From the NCBI RefSeq assembly GCF_947493125.1, contig NZ_CANLQB010000008.1, positions 179,075 to 243,074 on the forward strand: 64,000 bases of DNA. Reading direction: 5' to 3'. The stretch is from an uncultured Roseobacter sp. GTDB taxonomy: Bacteria > Pseudomonadota > Alphaproteobacteria > Rhodobacterales > Rhodobacteraceae. The notes below the pieces were generated by a model that saw nothing but the letters and a program-made list of their open reading frames with translations, made no database searches and had not been told where the DNA came from. The translations under genes were made by a program, and so were the position numbers. Position 1 is the stretch's first letter. Each line of letters opens with the position of its first letter. Positions 1 to 11,024 of the stretch are shown here, in pieces.

Positions 1-1089
1 GTGGATCACGGGATGCGTGCGGAGGCTGCCGATGAAGCCGCACAGGTCACGACGCTGTGCCACGCATTGAACATCCCGCACACCATCGTGCGGTGGAGCG
101 GCTGGGACCGGATGGGCAATTTTCAGAAAGAGGCGCGGGATGCCCGCTATCGCCTGATTGCCGATTGGGCGCGAGACCGGGCGCTGACGACGGTGGCTTT
201 AGGGCATACGTTGGATGACCAGGCCGAGACGGTGTTGATGCGTCTCGGGCGCGGTGCGGGTGTTGACGGGCTGTCGGCGATGGCGCCGCGGCGGTTGTCT
301 CACGGGATCACGTGGATCCGGCCGCTTCTGGACATCACGCGGGCGGAATTGCGCGAAGACTTGCGGCGGCGCGGGGCGGCTTGGGCAGAGGACCCCAGCA
401 ACGAGGACGAGCGTTTTGACCGCGTGAAGATGCGGCAGGCGCTGGACGTTCTTGCCCCACTTGGGATCGACGCCCGGGCGCTCGGCCAGGTGGCCTCCAA
501 CATGGCGCAGGCCCGTGATGCGCTGAATTGGCAGGCTTTCCTCGACGCCCGCCGGATTGCCAGGGTGGAGGCCGGGGCCGTGCGCGTGGACTGGCGCGCC
601 TATCGGACCCTGCCGGATGAGACCGCGCGCCGCATCCTGCTGAGCGCCATTGGATGGATCAGCGGCTCCGGGTATGCGCCGCGCCGACGCCCGGTGCTTG
701 GCTTGATCGAGGCGCTGAAGCAAGGGAGGGGCGGGACGGTCGATGGCTGCCGGGCCTGGCGTGACCGCGATGTGCTCTGGATCAGCCGCGAGCATCAGCC
801 TGTGCGCGACCTGATCTGCCGGGTCGATGAGCTCTGGGATGGCCGGTGGCATCTGCAGGGTGGGGTGCAGAGTGAGCGGCTGCACGTCGCGGCGCTTGGA
901 TTCAAGGGGCTGAAACAGCTGCCGGACTGGCGCGCTGCGGGATTGCCGCGGGATGTTTTGCGGGTCACTCCGGCGGTCTGGCGCGGTGAAGATCTGGTCG
1001 CAGCCCCTCTTGCTGGCCACGCCGACGGGTGGCACGCCCGCGTCGACGGCGGTGAAGACGCCTTCTTTGCCGCACTTTTATCGCATTGA
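1..1089 (+). CDS. tilS: tRNA(Ile)-lysidine synthetase, 5' truncated by window start
   Basis: ORF open at the window edge; '[28 protein letters not shown]' matches the TilS N-type ATP pyrophosphatase core; directly upstream of ftsH as in many bacteria. Confidence 0.9.
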   Translation: MDHGMRAEAADEAAQVTTLCHALNIPHTIVRWSGWDRMGNFQKEARDARYRLIADWARDRALTTVALGHTLDDQAETVLMRLGRGAGVDGLSAMAPRRLSHGITWIRPLLDITRAELREDLRRRGAAWAEDPSNEDERFDRVKMRQALDVLAPLGIDARALGQVASNMAQARDALNWQAFLDARRIARVEAGAVRVDWRAYRTLPDETARRILLSAIGWISGSGYAPRRRPVLGLIEALKQGRGGTVDGCRAWRDRDVLWISREHQPVRDLICRVDELWDGRWHLQGGVQSERLHVAALGFKGLKQLPDWRAAGLPRDVLRVTPAVWRGEDLVAAPLAGHADGWHARVDGGEDAFFAALLSH

Positions 1090-1169
1090 ACCTGAGCGCG
1101 CAGTGTCTATCTTACCTCGGTAGTGGTACGATGGGCTGTCGGACCGCGCGCACATTTAGGAGAATTCCG

Positions 1170-3092
1170 TTGGGTAACGCACGCAACATCGCCTTTTGGG
1201 TCGTCCTGTTTCTACTGATCCTGGCTCTTTTCAACCTGTTCAGCGGGCCCGGCAGTACGCTGCAAAGCCGTGAGATCAGCTACTCCGAATTCGTCAACGC
1301 GGTCGAATCCGGCGAGGTCAGCAACGTCACCCTGGACGGCGAGCAGGTCCGTTTCCGTCAGGAAGATGGTGTCGACTATGTTGCGATCAAGCCGGAAGAC
1401 GCTGAAATCACGCAGCTTTTGATCGACAATGACATCGCCGTGCGCGCCGAACAGCAACAGCAATCAGGGTTCCAGACCTTCCTGATGTCGCTCTTGCCCT
1501 TCCTGCTGCTGATCGGTGTCTGGGTCTACTTCATGAACCGGATGCAGGGTGGCGGCAAAGGCGGTGCGATGGGCTTCGGCAAGTCCAAGGCGAAGATGCT
1601 GACCGAAAAGCATGGCCGCGTGACCTTTGACGATGTTGCGGGAATCGACGAGGCGAAGGAAGAGCTCGAAGAAATCGTTGAGTTTCTGCGGAATCCGCAA
1701 AAATTTAGTCGTCTGGGCGGAAAGATTCCGAAAGGCGCCTTGCTCGAGGGTCCTCCGGGGACCGGTAAGACCCTTCTGGCCCGGGCGATTGCGGGTGAAG
1801 CGGGTGTGCCCTTCTTCACAATCTCGGGATCGGATTTCGTGGAAATGTTCGTGGGTGTCGGTGCCTCCCGTGTCCGCGACATGTTCGAGCAGGCCAAGAA
1901 GAACGCGCCCTGCATCGTCTTCATCGACGAAATTGACGCCGTGGGTCGGCACCGGGGTGCGGGTTATGGCGGCGGCAATGACGAACGTGAGCAAACGCTC
2001 AACCAACTGCTGGTCGAGATGGACGGCTTTGAGGCCAATGAAGGTGTGATCATCATCGCGGCCACAAACCGCAAAGACGTGCTGGACCCTGCGCTGCTGC
2101 GCCCAGGCCGGTTCGACCGTCAGGTCACCGTGGGCAACCCGGACATCAAAGGCCGCGAAAAGATCCTCGGCGTGCACGCCCGCAAGACCCCGCTTGGCCC
2201 GGATGTGGACCTGCGCATCATCGCGCGCGGCACGCCGGGCTTCTCCGGCGCCGATCTGGCGAACCTGGTGAACGAAGCAGCACTTGGCGCAGCCCGCGTG
2301 GGGCGCCGCTTTGTGACGATGATCGATTTTGAAAGCGCCAAGGACAAGATCATGATGGGGGCGGAGCGCCGCTCCATGGTCATGACGCCTGAACAGAAGG
2401 AAATGACCGCCTATCACGAGGCCGGGCATGCGCTGGTGGGCATCAAGCTGCCCAAATGCGATCCGGTCTATAAGGCAACGATCATTCCGCGCGGTGGCGC
2501 GCTTGGTATGGTGATGAGCCTGCCCGAGATGGACCGCCTGAACATGTTCAAGGATGAATGCCACCAGCGGCTGGCCATGACCATGGCGGGCAAGGCGGCG
2601 GAGATCCACAAGTATGGCCCCGAGGCGGTATCGAATGGCCCGGCGGGTGACATCATGCAAGCCTCTGGTCTGGCGCGCGCGATGGTGCTGCGCTGGGGCA
2701 TGTCGGACAAGGTCGGCAACATCGACTATTCCGAAGCGGCCGAAGGCTATCAGGGCAACACCGCGGGCTTCTCCGTCTCGGCCAATACCAAAGAGCTGAT
2801 TGAGGAAGAGGTGCAGCGCTTTATCGCGGATGGGTACGACTGGGCGCTTAAGATCATCCAGGAAAACGAGACGGAGTTCGAGCGCCTTGCGCAAGGGCTG
2901 CTGGAGTATGAGACGCTGACCGGCGAGGAGATCAAGCGGGTCATGAACGGTGAACCGCCGGTGCCACCTGCGGGTGAGGATGACAAGCCCGACAGCGGGT
3001 CGGCCCCCAGCGTCATCGGTATTCCGAAGGCCAAAGCGAAGGCGAAGAAGACACCCCCGTCCGATGGCGGGATGGAGCCGGAGCCGACCTGA
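1170..3092 (+). CDS. ftsH: ATP-dependent zinc metalloprotease FtsH
   Basis: N-terminal TM segment, Walker [17 protein letters not shown] zinc motif. The ORF opens at 1086, but a TTG at 1170 preceded by AGGAGA gives the expected N-terminus ([21 protein letters not shown]). Confidence 0.96.
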   Translation: MGNARNIAFWVVLFLLILALFNLFSGPGSTLQSREISYSEFVNAVESGEVSNVTLDGEQVRFRQEDGVDYVAIKPEDAEITQLLIDNDIAVRAEQQQQSGFQTFLMSLLPFLLLIGVWVYFMNRMQGGGKGGAMGFGKSKAKMLTEKHGRVTFDDVAGIDEAKEELEEIVEFLRNPQKFSRLGGKIPKGALLEGPPGTGKTLLARAIAGEAGVPFFTISGSDFVEMFVGVGASRVRDMFEQAKKNAPCIVFIDEIDAVGRHRGAGYGGGNDEREQTLNQLLVEMDGFEANEGVIIIAATNRKDVLDPALLRPGRFDRQVTVGNPDIKGREKILGVHARKTPLGPDVDLRIIARGTPGFSGADLANLVNEAALGAARVGRRFVTMIDFESAKDKIMMGAERRSMVMTPEQKEMTAYHEAGHALVGIKLPKCDPVYKATIIPRGGALGMVMSLPEMDRLNMFKDECHQRLAMTMAGKAAEIHKYGPEAVSNGPAGDIMQASGLARAMVLRWGMSDKVGNIDYSEAAEGYQGNTAGFSVSANTKELIEEEVQRFIADGYDWALKIIQENETEFERLAQGLLEYETLTGEEIKRVMNGEPPVPPAGEDDKPDSGSAPSVIGIPKAKAKAKKTPPSDGGMEPEPT

Positions 3093-3128
3093 TCACGCCC
3101 CGAAGTGGTGGCATCACAAAAAACCATG

Positions 3129-3158
3129 GGCCCCGCCACGCGCGGGGCCTTTTCTTTT
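3129..3158 (+). terminator. Rho-independent terminator after ftsH
   Basis: GGCCCCGC(3129-3136)...GCGGGGCC(3142-3149) followed by TTTTCTTTT. Confidence 0.75.
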
Positions 3159-3207
3159 GGCGAGGTCTCTGGTCCAACTGCGCGGGATAGCTCCCGGAGG
3201 ATCGCTC

Positions 3208-3804
3208 ATGCCCGCACTTTTGCCCACTCATTTTACTGGCACGATCACTTGGCTGGGCCGCGTGCGCAACAGCGCGAAGACGCTTCGGGCCGAGGCGTTG
3301 GAGACGGCGGAACTCACCTTTGCCGGCATCGCGGGCGAGTGCCACGGTGGCCTCACCCGCCCCTCCTGCGTGCGGGTCAAGGCCCAGTACCCAAAGGGCA
3401 CAGAGATCCGCAATGTGCGCCAGCTCTCGGTGCTCTCTGCCGAGGAGCTCGCCGTGATTGCGGCTGAGATGGGGCTGGAGGCCATTGATCCAATATGGGT
3501 CGGCGCGTCCATGGTGATCGAAGGGATCCCGGATTTCACACATGTGCCGCCGTCCTCGCGGCTGCAGATGGCCAGCGGGGCGAGCATCACGGTGGACATG
3601 GAGAACCGGCCCTGCGTGCTGCCGGGGCGGGAAATTGAAAAGGATGCGCCGGGCTTCGGTGCGGCCTTCAAACCGGCGGCCAAGACCCGACGTGGGGTCA
3701 CCGCCTGGGTCGAGCGGGAGGGCGCTGTGGCCGTCGGCGATACGGTGACGCTGCATATTCCGGATCAGCCGGTCTGGGCGCATCTCCCCGACGCGCGAAC
3801 GTAA
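3208..3804 (+). CDS. MOSC domain-containing protein
   Basis: ATG at 3208 with upstream CGGAGG; 'CHGGLTRPSCVRVKAQYPKGTEIRNVRQLSVLSAEEL' and 'ENRPCVLPGREIE' are MOSC-like. Confidence 0.8.
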   Translation: MPALLPTHFTGTITWLGRVRNSAKTLRAEALETAELTFAGIAGECHGGLTRPSCVRVKAQYPKGTEIRNVRQLSVLSAEELAVIAAEMGLEAIDPIWVGASMVIEGIPDFTHVPPSSRLQMASGASITVDMENRPCVLPGREIEKDAPGFGAAFKPAAKTRRGVTAWVEREGAVAVGDTVTLHIPDQPVWAHLPDART

Positions 3805-3830
3805 CAATCGTTTCCGAAACGAAACGATTG
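3805..3830. repeat. Perfect 10-bp inverted repeat (operator or hairpin) upstream of fhs
   Basis: CAATCGTTTC-CGAAAC-GAAACGATTG read directly. Confidence 0.7.
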
Positions 3831-3951
3831 CGGCGCTTCCCGCCGCTGACGACTGCGGAAAGGTCGGAATCCCCCTTCTGCGCGCCGGTGCGCGCTCGTA
3901 TGCAGGACGCAGCAACTTCGCCGCGTGCGGCGTCTCATCGGGGAGTGTTCC

Positions 3952-5628
3952 ATGGCCTATAAGTCTGACATCGAAATTGCACGCGCGGCGTCGAAGAAAC
4001 CGATCCAGGAGATCGGCGCGAAGCTGGGGATCTCCAGCGACGATTTGCTGCCATACGGCCATGACAAGGCGAAGGTGTCGCAGTCCTTTATCAACTCGGT
4101 GCAGGGCAATGAAAACGGCAAGCTGATTCTGGTGACGGCGATCAACCCGACCCCTGCGGGAGAGGGCAAGACCACCACAACCGTGGGTCTGGGGGACGGT
4201 CTGAACCGCATTGGCAAGAAGGCTGCCGTCTGCATCCGCGAAGCCTCGCTTGGGCCCAACTTCGGCATGAAGGGCGGTGCCGCGGGTGGCGGCTATGCGC
4301 AGGTTGTGCCGATGGAAGAGATGAACCTGCACTTCACGGGCGATTTCCACGCGATCACCTCGGCGCACTCGCTGCTGAGCGCGATGATCGACAACCACAT
4401 CTACTGGGGCAATGAGCTCGAGATCGACACCCGCCGCGTTATGTGGCGCCGTGTGGTTGACATGAACGACCGGGCGCTGCGCCAGATCACGACGTCGCTG
4501 GGCGGTGTGGCCAACGGCTTCCCCCGTGAGGCGGGCTTTGACATCACCGTGGCCTCGGAGGTTATGGCGATCCTCTGTCTGGCGAAGAACCTGTCAGATC
4601 TGCAGAAACGCCTTGGGGACATGATCGTGGCCTATCGCCGCGACCGCTCACCCGTCTATGCGCGCGACATCAAAGCGGATGGCGCAATGACCGTGCTGCT
4701 GAAAGACGCGATGCAGCCGAACCTGGTGCAGACGCTGGAGAACAACCCGGCCTTCGTGCACGGTGGTCCGTTTGCGAATATCGCGCACGGCTGTAACTCC
4801 GTGATCGCGACGACCACGGCGCTGAAACTGGCGGACTATGTGGTGACAGAAGCCGGCTTTGGAGCCGACCTTGGGGCCGAGAAATTCCTCAACATCAAAT
4901 GCCGCAAGGCGGGGCTCGCGCCCTCCTGCGTGGTGATCGTGGCCACTGTGCGCGCGATGAAGATGAACGGCGGCGTGGCCAAGGCCGATCTGGGTGCTGA
5001 GAATGTGGGTGCCGTCAAGAGCGGCTGTGCCAACCTCGGGCGTCACATCGAGAACGTGAAGAGCTTTGGCGTGCCGGTTGTGGTGGCGATCAACCACTTC
5101 GTGACCGACACGGACGCCGAAGTGCAGGCCGTGAAGGACTACGTGGCCGGGCAGGGTGCGGAAGCGGTGCTGTCGCGACACTGGGAGCTTGGCTCCGAAG
5201 GCTCCGCCGATCTGGCGACGAAGGTGGTCGAGACCATTGAGAAGGGGGAGGCTGACTTCGCACCACTCTACCCCGACGAGATGTCACTGGCCGACAAGAT
5301 CAACACCATTGCGACCAAGATCTACCGCGCAGATGCAGCCCTGATGGATCAGAAGATCCTCAACCAGCTGACGGATTGGGAAGAGCAAGGCTATGGCAAT
5401 CTGCCGGTCTGCATGGCGAAAACCCAGTACAGCTTTACCACCGACCCGAACGAGCGCGGCGCGCCCACCGGGTTCACCATCCCGGTGCGCGAGGTGCGTC
5501 TGAGCGCGGGTGCTGGCTTTGTGGTGGCGATCTGTGGTGAGATCATGACGATGCCCGGCCTGCCGCGCGTGCCGTCGGCGGAAGCCATCAAGCTGAATGC
5601 GGATGGCGATGTGGAAGGTCTTTTCTGA
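3952..5628 (+). CDS. fhs: Formate--tetrahydrofolate ligase
   Basis: Full-length similarity: [55 protein letters not shown]. Confidence 0.97.
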   Translation: MAYKSDIEIARAASKKPIQEIGAKLGISSDDLLPYGHDKAKVSQSFINSVQGNENGKLILVTAINPTPAGEGKTTTTVGLGDGLNRIGKKAAVCIREASLGPNFGMKGGAAGGGYAQVVPMEEMNLHFTGDFHAITSAHSLLSAMIDNHIYWGNELEIDTRRVMWRRVVDMNDRALRQITTSLGGVANGFPREAGFDITVASEVMAILCLAKNLSDLQKRLGDMIVAYRRDRSPVYARDIKADGAMTVLLKDAMQPNLVQTLENNPAFVHGGPFANIAHGCNSVIATTTALKLADYVVTEAGFGADLGAEKFLNIKCRKAGLAPSCVVIVATVRAMKMNGGVAKADLGAENVGAVKSGCANLGRHIENVKSFGVPVVVAINHFVTDTDAEVQAVKDYVAGQGAEAVLSRHWELGSEGSADLATKVVETIEKGEADFAPLYPDEMSLADKINTIATKIYRADAALMDQKILNQLTDWEEQGYGNLPVCMAKTQYSFTTDPNERGAPTGFTIPVREVRLSAGAGFVVAICGEIMTMPGLPRVPSAEAIKLNADGDVEGLF

Positions 5629-5728
5629 TCACCGCCGGATCACGAATGTCCACGGGGGCGGCAAATCCTGTTGCCCCTTGGGGCGTCGAGCGCGCAAGCT
5701 CGATCAACGGACATTCAGGGAGACGACA

Positions 5729-6199
5729 ATGACCAGAACACTTGCCCTTCTTTTCGCAGTGATCTTCGCGGGCGCCGTTGCGGCACAGGATCGCCATGTG
5801 GGCTACTACTACCCCGAAGTGACCTCTGAGGAGAGCTTCGACCGGGTGGTGCGCGCCAGCCAGGGTGCGGGCAAAGCGGTGCGGATTGACTTCGTCAACC
5901 TGCTGACCAGCTCGCAGCTGGAGGCTCCGGAAAGCCCGCGCTTTGTCTTCTTTGCCAAGGGCGCCGACGCGGATACGTTGATCCTCACGGCGCTGGATGA
6001 CGAGGTCTTTGCCACGCTCTATCGCGCACGCGCGATCATGGCGCAGCTCACAGTCGCCGTCCGTCAGGGCGGATTTTTTCAGCAGGAGGAGCTGCAATAT
6101 GTGGCGACCTTCTATGATTTGCTGCAACTTATGCAGTTCAATGAACTGGTGATCACCGATGGCCGCTCCTGGGCCCACAAGGTTGCCTTTCAAAGATAA
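5729..6199 (+). CDS. Hypothetical secreted/periplasmic protein (signal peptide, about 156 aa)
   Basis: ATG 5729 with GGGAG SD; signal peptide [20 protein letters not shown]; lies between fhs and folD on the same strand. Confidence 0.75.
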   Translation: MTRTLALLFAVIFAGAVAAQDRHVGYYYPEVTSEESFDRVVRASQGAGKAVRIDFVNLLTSSQLEAPESPRFVFFAKGADADTLILTALDDEVFATLYRARAIMAQLTVAVRQGGFFQQEELQYVATFYDLLQLMQFNELVITDGRSWAHKVAFQR

Positions 6200-6212
6200 C
6201 GGGACAGACACT

Positions 6213-7115
6213 ATGCCAGCCAAGATCATCGATGGAAAAGCTTTTGCCGCAACGGTTCGGGCGCAGGTTGCGGACCATGTGGCCAAGCTCGAGGGCGATC
6301 ACGGGATCACACCGGGGCTGGCGGTGGTGCTGGTTGGTGAAGATCCGGCGAGCCAGGTCTATGTGCGCTCCAAGGGGAAGCAAACCGTCGAAGTGGGCAT
6401 GAAGTCGGTTGAGCACAAGCTGGCGGCTGACACCTCGGAGGCCGATCTGCTGAAGGTGATCGACGATCTGAACAACAATACCGAAATCCACGGCATTCTG
6501 GTGCAACTGCCGCTGCCGAAGCACCTGGATGAGGATCTGGTGATCAACTCCATCGCGCCCGAGAAGGATGTGGATGGCTTCCATATCTCCAACGTCGGTC
6601 TGCTGGGCACTGGCCAGAAATCGATGGTGCCCTGCACGCCGCTGGGGTGCCTGATGATGCTGCGGGATCATCATGGGAGCCTGTCTGGCATGGATGCGGT
6701 GGTGATCGGGCGCTCCAATATCGTCGGCAAGCCCATGGCGCAGCTGCTCTTGGGCGATAGCTGCACGGTGACCATTGCGCACAGTCGGACGAAAGATCTG
6801 CCGGATGTGGTCCGGCGCGCGGATATCGTGGTGGCCGCCGTTGGGCGCCCCGAAATGGTGCCGGGCGACTGGATCAAACCGGGGGCAACGGTCATCGACG
6901 TGGGCATCAACCGGCTTGATGCGCCCGAGAAGGGCGAAGGCAAGACCAAACTCGTCGGTGATGTGCGCTATGAGAGCTGTGCCGCCGTTGCGGGTGCGAT
7001 CACACCCGTGCCGGGTGGCGTTGGCCCGATGACCATTGCCTGCCTGCTGGCCAACACCGTGACCGCCTGTTGCCGCGCCAATGGTCTGCCCGAGCCCGAA
7101 GGGCTGACTGCCTAG
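6213..7115 (+). CDS. folD: Bifunctional methylenetetrahydrofolate dehydrogenase / methenyltetrahydrofolate cyclohydrolase
   Basis: [49 protein letters not shown] motifs. Confidence 0.97.
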   Translation: MPAKIIDGKAFAATVRAQVADHVAKLEGDHGITPGLAVVLVGEDPASQVYVRSKGKQTVEVGMKSVEHKLAADTSEADLLKVIDDLNNNTEIHGILVQLPLPKHLDEDLVINSIAPEKDVDGFHISNVGLLGTGQKSMVPCTPLGCLMMLRDHHGSLSGMDAVVIGRSNIVGKPMAQLLLGDSCTVTIAHSRTKDLPDVVRRADIVVAAVGRPEMVPGDWIKPGATVIDVGINRLDAPEKGEGKTKLVGDVRYESCAAVAGAITPVPGGVGPMTIACLLANTVTACCRANGLPEPEGLTA

Positions 7116-7531
7116 AGCGGCACCGGCACCATGGTGCCCTGAAGGATCGCGATCAGCGTCTCTTCACCGTCCTTGAGCGCGTGCACCTCGCTGCTGACCA
7201 CGACCAGCCGACGCCCCGGTTTGATGACACGACCCCGGGCGCGGAGGTGATCCCCCAAGGCCGGTGACAGCAGGTTGATCTTGATCTCGGCCGTGACCAC
7301 TTCGCGGTCGAGCGGCAGCAGTGTGAGCGCGGCGTAACCCGCCGCGCTGTCACCGATGGAGAAGGTGAGACCTGCATGGCCAAATCCCTGCTGTTGAGTG
7401 GCTTTGGGCAAGATCGGCGCTGTGATCTCGACCGCGCCTTCGGCGACACTGGTGATCGCGGCGCCCAAAGTGGTCATCATGGCCTGCGCGTTGAAGCTCT
7501 GGTGGATGCGGTCTGTGTGTGCGGCGTCCAT
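7112..7531 (-). CDS. PaaI-family (hotdog) thioesterase
   Basis: Hotdog-like '[24 protein letters not shown]...[10 protein letters not shown]'; stop overlaps the folD stop tail-to-tail. Confidence 0.82.
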   Translation of the reverse strand: MDAAHTDRIHQSFNAQAMMTTLGAAITSVAEGAVEITAPILPKATQQQGFGHAGLTFSIGDSAAGYAALTLLPLDREVVTAEIKINLLSPALGDHLRARGRVIKPGRRLVVVSSEVHALKDGEETLIAILQGTMVPVPL

Positions 7532-7540
7532 CTGCGTTCC

Positions 7541-8221
7541 CTACCGTGGCATCGGCACACATGTGGGCATGGGACCGGTGAGGATGGCAAGAGCGTCTTG
7601 CTGCATGAGGCGACCCAGCACATCGCTGTAGCTGCGCAGCCCGCCGGTGTAGGTGCCATAGGCGGGCAGGATCAACCGATTGGAATCAAACAGAAATGCG
7701 GGCCGGGTAATTGTCCGGCCCCGGGTGTGCAGACCGGCCTTGGGGTGGTAGTGGCCCGAGACCTCGCCCACCCCCTCTGCGCTGGCGATGTGGCGGAACG
7801 TCAGCGGGCCGAGCGTCATCTCCCGTCGGTGCGTGCCCCCGAACTCGAGCGGGCCCGGGTCGTGATTGCCTTCGATCCAGACCCAGCGACGCCCGGCCTG
7901 CAGTTGCGCGATCCAGAGCCGCTCCTCCTCGGGCAAGGCGGCGGCGGCGGTCAAATCGTCAAAGCTGTCACCGAGGCAAATGACGGTCCGCGCTTGCGTC
8001 GCTGCGAGATCGTCCGCGAGCCGCCCAAGCGTGTCGCGTGTCTCATAAGGCGGCAAGGCCTGCCCACTGCGTCGGGCCACACGTTCTGATTTGCCCAGAT
8101 GCAGATCGGAGACGCAGAGGAGCGCCTCACTGGGCCACCAGAGTGCACCGGAGCCCAGAGCTTTGAGCGCGGCATTCGCAAAGGTGAAATCGTGGCAGTT
8201 CATGATTTGTTCATCGCGCAT
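7541..8221 (-). CDS. pdeM: Metallophosphoesterase, ligase-associated DNA damage response endonuclease PdeM-like
   Basis: SDLHLGKSE, LGDSFDD, IEGNHDPG, SGHYHPK metallophosphoesterase motifs; next to an Lhr-like helicase. The start may be the internal ATG at 8203. Confidence 0.85.
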   Translation of the reverse strand: MRDEQIMNCHDFTFANAALKALGSGALWWPSEALLCVSDLHLGKSERVARRSGQALPPYETRDTLGRLADDLAATQARTVICLGDSFDDLTAAAALPEEERLWIAQLQAGRRWVWIEGNHDPGPLEFGGTHRREMTLGPLTFRHIASAEGVGEVSGHYHPKAGLHTRGRTITRPAFLFDSNRLILPAYGTYTGGLRSYSDVLGRLMQQDALAILTGPMPTCVPMPR

Positions 8222-8243
8222 CAGGACCGTCGGCGCAAGTGGT

Positions 8244-10697
8244 CTAATAGCCCACGCGCCAGCGCGGTTTGCTTGCCGGTTGCGGGGTGATCTGCGCGAG
8301 GCCCGATGTCTCCATCAGCCGCGCGGCTTCCTCGGCCAGCAGCTGCTCCTCGGCGGCACCTTTCACGGGCACGCGGCCCATTTCGAGGAACAGTGGCGCG
8401 GCCAGCGGGGTCACACGGTCGAGTGTGATATGGTCGATCCGGTCACCTACCCGTTGTGCCATCTCCTCGATCCGCCCGAAGTCCACCAGACCGCGCAGCG
8501 CTTCCTCCCGGGTGATGTCGAGGAGCAGGTGACCGGGGTCGTATTTCTGCAGGGTGTCGTAGAGGATGTCGGAGCTGAATGTGGCCTGCCGCCCGGTCTT
8601 GCGCGCGGAGGGTGTGTTGCGCTGGATCAACCCGGCGATGGTGGCGCTGGCTCTAAACGTCCGTTTCATAACGGCATTCCCGGCAAGCCAGGTCTCCAGC
8701 CCGTCCTGCAGCGCGTCGAGATCGAAGAGCGGTGCGGGCGCATCCACCCGGGTCAGACCCCAGATCAGGGTGGCGTAATCGGTGGCGACGAAGCCCATGG
8801 GATTGAGCCCCATCTCCTCCATGCGCTTGGTGAGCAACAAGCCCAGCGTCTGCTGGCCGTTGCGCCCGGCGAAGCCATAGATCACCGTCTGTTCGCGCCC
8901 GTCATGAGGGAAGCTCTCGATCAGCAGACGGCCGGGTTCGGGCAGCTGGCTGACCTGGCGTTGGAGCGCCAGCCAGTCCGCGGTATGGGCGGGCAGGTCG
9001 GGCCAGCTCTCCTGCTGGAACATCTCGATGACGCGGGCGCTGAGTTGGGTGGACGTGGCAAACTTCGTGCCGAGGAAGGTGGCCACCTTCGGCTTCTTCG
9101 CGGCGTTGCGGCTGACCTCGACGGTCATCTCGCGCAGGCCCTCGTAGCGCACGATCTGGCCGCCGATCAGGAAGGTGTCGCCCGGCGTGAGCGACGCGGC
9201 GAAGCCTTCTTCGACCTCGCCCAGAGGCTTGCCGCCGCGGTTGCGCTTGAGGCGCACCTTCAGCGTGTCGGTGTCCTGTATCGTCCCGATATTCATACGA
9301 ATTTTCTGGGCGGCACGCGGGTCGCGCAGCTGCCATTGGCCATCGGGGCGCTGCAGCAGCCGCTGCCATTGGTCATAGGCGCGCAGCGCATAGCCGCCGG
9401 TGGCGCAGAAGTCGAGGCAGGCGTCGAATTCCGCGCGGCTGAGCGTGGTGTAGGCCCCGACGGTGATGACTTCCGCATAGAGCGCGTCGGCATCGAAGGG
9501 GCCGGCGGCGGCGGTGATCAGGATGTGCTGGCAGAGCACGTCGCGCGGGCCGCGCCCGCGCGGGTCTCCGTCGAGCGCGCCTTCGCGGACAGCCTCGAGG
9601 GCGGCCACGCACTCGACCACCTCGAAGCGGTTGGCGGGCACCAGCAGCGCCTTCGAAGGCGCGTTGTAGCGGTGGTTGGCGCGACCGATCCGCTGCACCA
9701 GCCGTTTGACGTTCTTGGGCGCGCCGATCTGAATAACCAGGTCGACATCGCCCCAGTCGATCCCGAGATCGAGGCTGCCGGTGCAGACGATTGCGCGCAG
9801 CTCGCCGCGGACCATGGCGCCCTCGACGCGCTCGCGCTGCTGGCGGTCCAAGGATCCGTGGTGGATGCCGACCGGCAGGCTGTCTTCATTGGCAAGCCAC
9901 AGATTATGAAAGAAAATTTCCGCCTGCGCGCGAGTGTTGTGGAAGATCAGCGTGGTCTTGTGCTGGCGGATCTGGTCGAGCACGGCGGGGATCGCATAGG
10001 CCGCTCCGCCGCCCGACCAGGGGGGCGCTTCCTCGGTGGTGAGCATGGAGATGTCGGGGGCGGGGCCGGGGTCGGCCAGGAGGATCTCGCAAGGGTCGGG
10101 GTGGCGGGCGAGCCCACGTGCGATGGCCGCCGGGTCTTCGACGGTGGCGGAGAGACCGACGCGACGCAAATCCGGGCAGAGGCGCTGCAGCCGTCCCAGC
10201 GCGAGCATGAGTTGATCGCCGCGCTTGCTCTCGGCGAGGGCGTGGATTTCATCGACGACCACGCGCTGGAGCCCCTCGAACATGCGTGGCGCGTCCTCGT
10301 AGGAGGTCAGCAGGGCGAGGCTCTCGGGCGTGGTCAGCAGGATGTGCGGCGGGTCTGCGCGCTGGCGCTTCTTGCGGCTGGCGGGCGTGTCGCCGGTGCG
10401 GTCTTCGATGCGGATGGGCAGGCCCATCTCCGTCACGGGGGTCGTCAAATTCCGTTTGATATCAGCGGCCAAGGCCTTGAGGGGCGAGATGTAGAGCGTG
10501 TGCAGCCCGTCCCGGGGCGCCTCTGCCAGATCGACCAGCGTGGGCAGGAAACCGGCCAGTGTCTTGCCGCCGCCGGTAGGGGCGATGAGCAGCAGGGCGG
10601 GCGCGTCGGCGCGGTCGAGCATCTGCTGCTGATGCGGGTGAATGGACCAGCCTTTGGCGGCGAACCAGTCGTGAAAGGTCTGGGGCAGGGCGGACAT
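8244..10697 (-). CDS. Ligase-associated DEXH-box (Lhr-like) DNA helicase
   Basis: APTGGGKTLAGFLP, VDEIHALAESKRGDQL, GLSATVEDP, QRIGRANHR; start at MSALPQTFHDWFAAKGW (10697). Confidence 0.92.
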   Translation of the reverse strand: MSALPQTFHDWFAAKGWSIHPHQQQMLDRADAPALLLIAPTGGGKTLAGFLPTLVDLAEAPRDGLHTLYISPLKALAADIKRNLTTPVTEMGLPIRIEDRTGDTPASRKKRQRADPPHILLTTPESLALLTSYEDAPRMFEGLQRVVVDEIHALAESKRGDQLMLALGRLQRLCPDLRRVGLSATVEDPAAIARGLARHPDPCEILLADPGPAPDISMLTTEEAPPWSGGGAAYAIPAVLDQIRQHKTTLIFHNTRAQAEIFFHNLWLANEDSLPVGIHHGSLDRQQRERVEGAMVRGELRAIVCTGSLDLGIDWGDVDLVIQIGAPKNVKRLVQRIGRANHRYNAPSKALLVPANRFEVVECVAALEAVREGALDGDPRGRGPRDVLCQHILITAAAGPFDADALYAEVITVGAYTTLSRAEFDACLDFCATGGYALRAYDQWQRLLQRPDGQWQLRDPRAAQKIRMNIGTIQDTDTLKVRLKRNRGGKPLGEVEEGFAASLTPGDTFLIGGQIVRYEGLREMTVEVSRNAAKKPKVATFLGTKFATSTQLSARVIEMFQQESWPDLPAHTADWLALQRQVSQLPEPGRLLIESFPHDGREQTVIYGFAGRNGQQTLGLLLTKRMEEMGLNPMGFVATDYATLIWGLTRVDAPAPLFDLDALQDGLETWLAGNAVMKRTFRASATIAGLIQRNTPSARKTGRQATFSSDILYDTLQKYDPGHLLLDITREEALRGLVDFGRIEEMAQRVGDRIDHITLDRVTPLAAPLFLEMGRVPVKGAAEEQLLAEEAARLMETSGLAQITPQPASKPRWRVGY

Positions 10698-10851
10698 GCG
10701 CGGAAGATAGCGGATGTTGGAGGGCGGGCCAGTCCCAACAGTCGGGATTTCGCACACCAGAGGAGACGCCCGGACGCAACGTTCGGTGGGCACCGTACGG
10801 TGCGACACGGCGAATCAAGGGTTAATGCCAGTGTTTCATGGCAAAACCCAC

Positions 10852-10902
10852 GTCGGTATTGCGTCGGTATCACGTCGGTATTGCGTCGGTGTTTGGGTCG
10901 GT
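10852..10902. repeat. Five direct GTCGGT repeats at 11/11/11/12-bp periodicity
   Basis: GTCGGT at 10852, 10863, 10874, 10885 and 10897 by direct reading. Confidence 0.85.
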
Positions 10903-11024
10903 GCGACCCGGGTGAAGAGACCGGACGGTGCGTTTGTGACCAGAGTGTTAACGCGGACCGGGCGTCGGACGCTCACACCGTCTGCACCCGTCTGGCCCAC
11001 CAGGGGAGATGCGGTCAGATGACC

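Noticed and set aside
1464-2894. 476-aa minus-strand ORF opposite ftsH
   Set aside because: Antisense to a highly conserved gene with no domain signal.
7127-7140. 14-bp palindrome GGCACCATGGTGCC at the folD/paaI convergent end
   Set aside because: Lies in the C-terminal coding sequence of the thioesterase and is explained by codon content; no supporting context.
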